Assembly (NCBI GenBank): GCA_022710245.1
Contig: JAKLHH010000170.1
Span: 1-10,309 of the forward strand
DNA from: Myxococcota bacterium
Lineage (GTDB): Bacteria; Myxococcota; Polyangia; GCA-2747355; JAKLHH01
DNA length: 10,309 nt
Direction: 5' to 3'
How positions within the stretch are numbered: the first letter of the stretch is position 1; every line of letters begins with the position of its first letter. The notes under the pieces are model-generated. The model ran no database searches and was not told the origin of the DNA. It worked only from the letters and a program-made list of their open reading frames with translations. Positions 7,901 through 10,309 of this stretch are shown here, one piece after another. A program made the translations under genes and the position numbers.

Positions 7901-7999
7901 TGCAGCGCCGGCGACGCGCTGCTCCGCGACTACCGCGAGGAGACCGAGGCGGTCCGTCAGATCTACGGGAGGCTGCTTGGTGGCGACTGTGAGAGGTGA
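4904..7999 (+). CDS. glnE: Bifunctional glutamine synthetase adenylyltransferase/deadenylylase
   Basis: GlnE adenylylates glutamine synthetase to silence it when nitrogen is plentiful and removes the AMP when it is scarce, under PII control in well-studied bacteria. The protein has two nucleotidyltransferase halves. In the N-terminal (deadenylylase) half the metal motif is SDVDVVF (D224, D226), after GKHGAQELN, followed by IREVEFFVQALQLLHAGKQPELQERATLRAL. In the C-terminal (adenylyltransferase) half it is SDLDLIFVF (D739, D741), after GKLGGRELTY, followed by WERQVLVKARPVGGD and GGLLDVDFITQYLQLR. Both halves look intact. At 1031 residues it is longer than the 946-residue E. coli enzyme, partly through an Ala-rich insert at 7337-7381. 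GTG at 4904 is preferred over ATG at 4829, because a promoter-like -10 lies between them and neither has a clear ribosome site. The gene overlaps the next by 20 bases. Confidence 0.95.
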   Translation: MQEALEQLIARLAAPTPGAPVEPADHAALLERLGALRPLAGALLAGPAPREALLNLLKLLAAIAATAAAPPRWPEEGKGLRALVGVLSSGPELTRWLVRRPARLALLLDPGLGRAVAPAELAAELDPRLADLEDPTRFAEAVTAFRNEHYLRLAAGEFGLAPLEQVTREVSDLADLCLDRTVRFALARLSAQHGPPLTEEGRPCGLAIIAMGKHGAQELNFCSDVDVVFIYATDEGQAGDLSLHELFTKVCQLVTRLLSEPNAEGYSFRVDLRLRPEGARGPLCNSLAGAERYYETWGGPYDRLAWLKARACAGDLALGEEMVKTLRPFVFPRSIRPEVIGEIQELNRRIQTQRPAQAAAGWNVKLEAGSIREVEFFVQALQLLHAGKQPELQERATLRALDKLLFAGLISAEEHRALGESYELYRHLEHRLQLHDGRQTQLLPASGPIREQVIAHLGYERAAFEREVVERRARVSAIYATLGAPAVSGEESRLAPLLDPELEDARAAELLAAAGFTQTERAREALRLLAGRPWGPFAGAAAGGASRLALPLLVELSRSPDPDAALLHLTELALRVGPFGRTWALLEEEPPLVRLLCSVLGSSDYLARLFIRHPELVDQLLGGARGWRPLAALREELGARLAALEEGDVEARLGALAQFRGEEVLRIGLADIAGDLEQEEVWEQLSSLAEVILEQLYPLVLREARARYGTPRREDGSEVTLAILALGKLGGRELTYASDLDLIFVFGGEGVTDGPRQVGSGEFFSRVVQRLIRALTGALDEGSLYQVDTRLRPSGQQGALVSSFEAFRVYHAGAAEAGAPQAGAAAPRAATAAIWERQVLVKARPVGGDLELGEEVASWIRDFIYSVPVDGEELRREIHRLRTRMEKELAEEKDGFYNLKLGRGGLLDVDFITQYLQLREGRHAEALRVGPTLAGLEALRCQGVLAADDAATLIRGYRFLRRIESRLRIVRDRSAEHLPAAAEGLEVMARRLGYRQQTGCSAGDALLRDYREETEAVRQIYGRLLGGDCER
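7337..7381 (+). repeat. 15-base repeat coding an AGAxx insert in glnE
   Basis: Three adjacent 15-base units, each beginning GCCGGCGC, encode AGAAE, AGAPQ and AGAAA. They lie between SSFEAFRVYH and IWERQVLVKAR. GlnE proteins usually run from the SFEAF segment through a short Trp-containing stretch straight into WExQAL, so this is a small in-frame expansion, probably a flexible surface loop. Confidence 0.7.
7967..7972 (+). promoter_or_regulatory. Ribosome binding site inside glnE for the downstream gene
   Basis: GGGAGG lies within the last codons of glnE. It is seven bases before GTG at 7980 and four before TTG at 7977, so it favours the GTG start and supports translational coupling between the two genes. 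Confidence 0.65.
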
Positions 8000-10016
8000 G
8001 GGGCCGCGCGCCCTGGTCGTCGAGGCCGATCCCGAGCTGCGGGCGCAGCTGGCCGAAGCGCTCGCCGCCCGCGGGATGCGGGTGCTGGTGGCGGGCTCCG
8101 GCCGCGAGGCGCTCGCCGCGCTGGAGCGCACGCCGCCCCAGGTGGCGGTGATCAGCGCCGCGCTGCCCGGGATGAGCGGCTTCGACCTGGCGAAGAGCGC
8201 GCGCCGGCAGGCGGGCCCGGGAGAGCTCGCGCTGATCATCGTCACCGACGTGGCCTGGGCGCCGGCGCAGAAGGCCGCGGTGATCCAGCAGATCAAGCTG
8301 CACGACCTGCTGGTGCTGCCGCTCGAGCCGGGCGAGATCGCGGCCTCGGCGGCGGCGGCGCTGCTGGTCCGCGCCGAGACGCGGGAGCCGAGCGCGAGCG
8401 GTGCGGCCGCGCGGGCGCAGCAGCGCTCGCCGGTCGAGGTCGACGAGAGCGAGGAGGGCGACCGCGGCGGGCTGGCTGACCCGGCCTCCCGCGAGGAGCA
8501 GCGCGAGGTGGAGCGGCAGGCCGAGGGGCTGCAGGCGGCCCCGTCCGAGCTGCGCGGGAACCTCTCCGCGACGCCGTTCCCGCGCCTGCTGCACGCGCTC
8601 TACAAGCAGCGCGCGACGGGCGGGCTCTTCCTCCTCCGCGACACGATCAAGAAGATCGTCTACTTCAAGGACGGCCACCCGAGCTACATCAAGTCGAACC
8701 TCCTCTCGGAGTGCCTGGGCAAGGTCCTCGTGCGCGAGGGTCTGATCACCGAGGCGCAGTGCAAGGAGTCGCTGCGCCTGATGAAGGAGAACCACCGGCA
8801 GCAGGGGACCGTGCTGGTCGAGCTCGGGGTCATCTCGCCGCAGAACCTGGTCGTCGGCCTGGAGCTGCAGCTCCGCGCCAAGCTGATGGACATCTTCACC
8901 TGGACGCGCGGCGAGTACCTCTTCAAGAACGACGCGCGCGTGCCGATCGACGTGATCCGCCTCGACGTCAGCGCGGCGACGCTGATCACCGACGGCATCC
9001 GCGGCTGCTGGGAGGCGGCGCGGCTCGAGGAGGAGCTCGCCTCGAGCTGGGACCGGCACCTGGTGCCGAACCCGGACCCGGAGCTGCGCTTCCAGGAGCT
9101 CTCCCTCACCGAGGACGAGCAGGCCCTGCTCGACGCGGTCGACGGGGTGCGCACGCTGCGTCAGCTGATCGCCGAGAGCGCGCTCCCGCCCGCGCGGGCG
9201 ATGGCGATCTGCTACGCGCTGATCGTGACGGGGGTCGTCGAGCCGCGCGAGGAGCCCTGCAGCCAGGAGCCGCTGGAGCGGCGACCGGGGCGCGCGCTCT
9301 CGCCCGAAGAGCCGCTCCGCGAGCAGCTCGCGCAGCAGCTCCTCTCGCTGCGCCAGCGCGACGCCTACGGCGTCCTCGGCGTCTCGGCCGCCTCCGGCGA
9401 CGCCTCCATCGAGCAGGCCTACTCGAGCCTCGCGCGCGAGTACCACCCGGACCGCTTCCGCGGCGCCTCGCCGGACACGCGCACGCTCGCCGACGAGATC
9501 TTCGGGCTCATCTACCAGGCCTACCGGCAGATCGCGACGCAGGATCAGCGCCAGCGCTACCGCCGGCGCTACACCACCGAGGAGCTGCGGGAGGTCTCGG
9601 CGAGCGGCGGCGACACGCTCGTCGCCGAGCGGCTGCGGCGGGAGGCGCTGGAGCTCGTCGCGGCCGCGCGCTGGGCCGAGGCGCTGGTGCGCCTCGACCG
9701 CGCGGTCGCGCTCCGCCCCGAGGCGGGGGACATCCTCGCGCTCCACGCGTGGGCCGTCTACCAGGCCGACCCCTCCGGCGCGGCGGCCTCGCAGCGCGCG
9801 ATCCGCGAGCTCCGGCACGCGATCGAGCTCGACCCCAAGCACCACCTGTCGTACCTGCACCTTGGGCGCGTCTACGCGGCGATGGGCAAGGCGATCCTCG
9901 CGGAGAAGCAGTTCGAGAAGGCGATCCAGTGCAAGCCCGACTGCGAGGAGGCGCTGGAGGAGCTGCGCAAGCAGCGGGAGCGGCGGCCGCCGCGGAGGCG
10001 CCCGGCGCGGACGTAG
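7980..10016 (+). CDS. Pseudo-receiver / PATAN (DUF4388) / J-domain / TPR fusion protein
   Basis: This 678-residue regulatory protein has no signal peptide or membrane span and is probably cytoplasmic. Residues 9-122 fold like a response-regulator receiver, but the phospho-acceptor position is Ser (S59 in VISAALPGMSG), the acidic pair is E15/A16 (VVEADP) and the conserved Lys is Leu (LPLEP). Ordinary phosphorylation is therefore unlikely. After a charged linker, residues 191-345 match the PATAN/DUF4388 region (LRGNLSATPFPRLLHALY, TGGLFL, VYFKDGHPSYIKSN) with an LGKVLVREGLITEAQ segment. Residues 376-421 resemble the small helical domain often following PATAN (LLDAVDGVRTLRQLI). A J-domain at about 459-530 carries HPD (489-491), needed to stimulate an Hsp70. 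TPR-like helices (550-665) finish it. Likely role: a regulatory scaffold linking protein contacts to DnaK. It overlaps glnE by 20 bases with GGGAGG correctly spaced before GTG. Confidence 0.88.
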   Translation: MATVRGEGPRALVVEADPELRAQLAEALAARGMRVLVAGSGREALAALERTPPQVAVISAALPGMSGFDLAKSARRQAGPGELALIIVTDVAWAPAQKAAVIQQIKLHDLLVLPLEPGEIAASAAAALLVRAETREPSASGAAARAQQRSPVEVDESEEGDRGGLADPASREEQREVERQAEGLQAAPSELRGNLSATPFPRLLHALYKQRATGGLFLLRDTIKKIVYFKDGHPSYIKSNLLSECLGKVLVREGLITEAQCKESLRLMKENHRQQGTVLVELGVISPQNLVVGLELQLRAKLMDIFTWTRGEYLFKNDARVPIDVIRLDVSAATLITDGIRGCWEAARLEEELASSWDRHLVPNPDPELRFQELSLTEDEQALLDAVDGVRTLRQLIAESALPPARAMAICYALIVTGVVEPREEPCSQEPLERRPGRALSPEEPLREQLAQQLLSLRQRDAYGVLGVSAASGDASIEQAYSSLAREYHPDRFRGASPDTRTLADEIFGLIYQAYRQIATQDQRQRYRRRYTTEELREVSASGGDTLVAERLRREALELVAAARWAEALVRLDRAVALRPEAGDILALHAWAVYQADPSGAAASQRAIRELRHAIELDPKHHLSYLHLGRVYAAMGKAILAEKQFEKAIQCKPDCEEALEELRKQRERRPPRRRPART

Positions 10017-10057
10017 GCGCTCGTCTGGTTCTCTGCTTCTCCTCGGGGCAACTCCAG

Positions 10058-10309
10058 CTTCTCTGCTCTCCACTGAATCTCTGCTCCTCTGCTCCTCTGC
10101 TCCTCTGCTCCTCTGCTCCTCTGCTCCTCTGCTCCTCTGCTTCTCTGCTTCTCTGCTCTCCACTGAATCTCTGCTCCTCTGCTTCTCTGCTCCTCTGCTT
10201 CTCTGCTCCTCTGCTCCTCTGCTTCTCTGCTCCTCTGCTCCTCTGCTTCTCTGCTCCTCTGCTTCTCTGCTCCTCTGCTTCTCTGCTCCTCTGCTTCTCT
10301 GCTCCTCTG
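10058..10309. repeat. Octamer tandem array CT(C/T)CTCTG, running off the window end
   Basis: From 10084 to 10155 there are nine perfect-register octamers: seven CTCCTCTG, then two CTTCTCTG. From 10174 to 10309 there are seventeen more, ten with C and seven with T at the third base. The two blocks are separated by CTCTCCACTGAAT plus CTCTG. The same interrupter, with CTTCTCTG before it, also precedes the first block, 90 bases earlier (10058-10080 and 10148-10170). One strand is seven-eighths pyrimidine. No gene was seen between 10017 and 10309. The unit has no stop codon in any frame on either strand, so long open frames crossing it are an artefact. Confidence 0.95.

Noticed and set aside
4805..8296. 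A 1163-codon open frame on the minus strand opposite glnE
   Set aside because: It is the antisense shadow of glnE in GC-rich DNA, with a Leu/Ala/Glu/Arg-biased composition and no recognisable domain. GlnE on the plus strand has clear family motifs throughout.
7638..10163. An 841-codon minus-strand frame starting in the octamer array
   Set aside because: Its start reads the stop-free octamer repeat, and the remainder is antisense to the receiver/PATAN/J-domain gene.

Overview
The window is very GC-rich. Its gene set points to a myxobacterium or close relative (Myxococcota / former Deltaproteobacteria): a Ser/Thr kinase with an HRDVSPAN catalytic loop, one membrane span and a PEGA-like C-terminus; a MopE-type Cys-rich secreted protein; and a receiver–PATAN–J-domain–TPR fusion. 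This placement is inferred from domain architecture, not from a marker gene.

Layout. Bases 1-462 hold the 3' end of a secreted Cys-rich protein with a MopE-type metal-binding motif. Behind it, to about 735, lie extra and progressively shorter copies of that gene's own 3' end, each still carrying its TGA. Bases 767-2371 (minus strand) encode the transmembrane kinase. It diverges across an 83-base gap from a secreted, probably membrane-anchored helical-repeat protein (2455-3426, plus). A clean sigma70-type promoter (TTGACA, 17 bases, TATCAC) follows. It appears to drive a 21-codon leader ORF (3560-3625) whose stop codon overlaps, as ATGA, the start of an alpha-methylacyl-CoA racemase-like enzyme (3622-4782) in which all three expected catalytic residues are present.

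Next is glnE, the bifunctional glutamine synthetase adenylyltransferase/deadenylylase. A TGTTATACT extended -10 element sits so close to its probable GTG start (4904) that the mRNA may be leaderless. glnE overlaps by 20 bases a 678-residue protein (7980-10016) combining a degenerate receiver, a PATAN/DUF4388 region, a J-domain and TPRs. The receiver has Ser where the phospho-accepting Asp should be. The overlap implies translational coupling and hints at a link between nitrogen control and this regulator. The window ends inside a tandem array of an 8-base unit (CTCCTCTG / CTTCTCTG), with 26 full copies visible and no end in sight.

No tRNA, rRNA, CRISPR array or insertion sequence was seen. 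The most unusual items are the coupled leader peptide, the putative leaderless glnE, the pseudo-receiver fused to PATAN and J domains, the stop-codon-bearing 3'-end duplications, and the octamer array.
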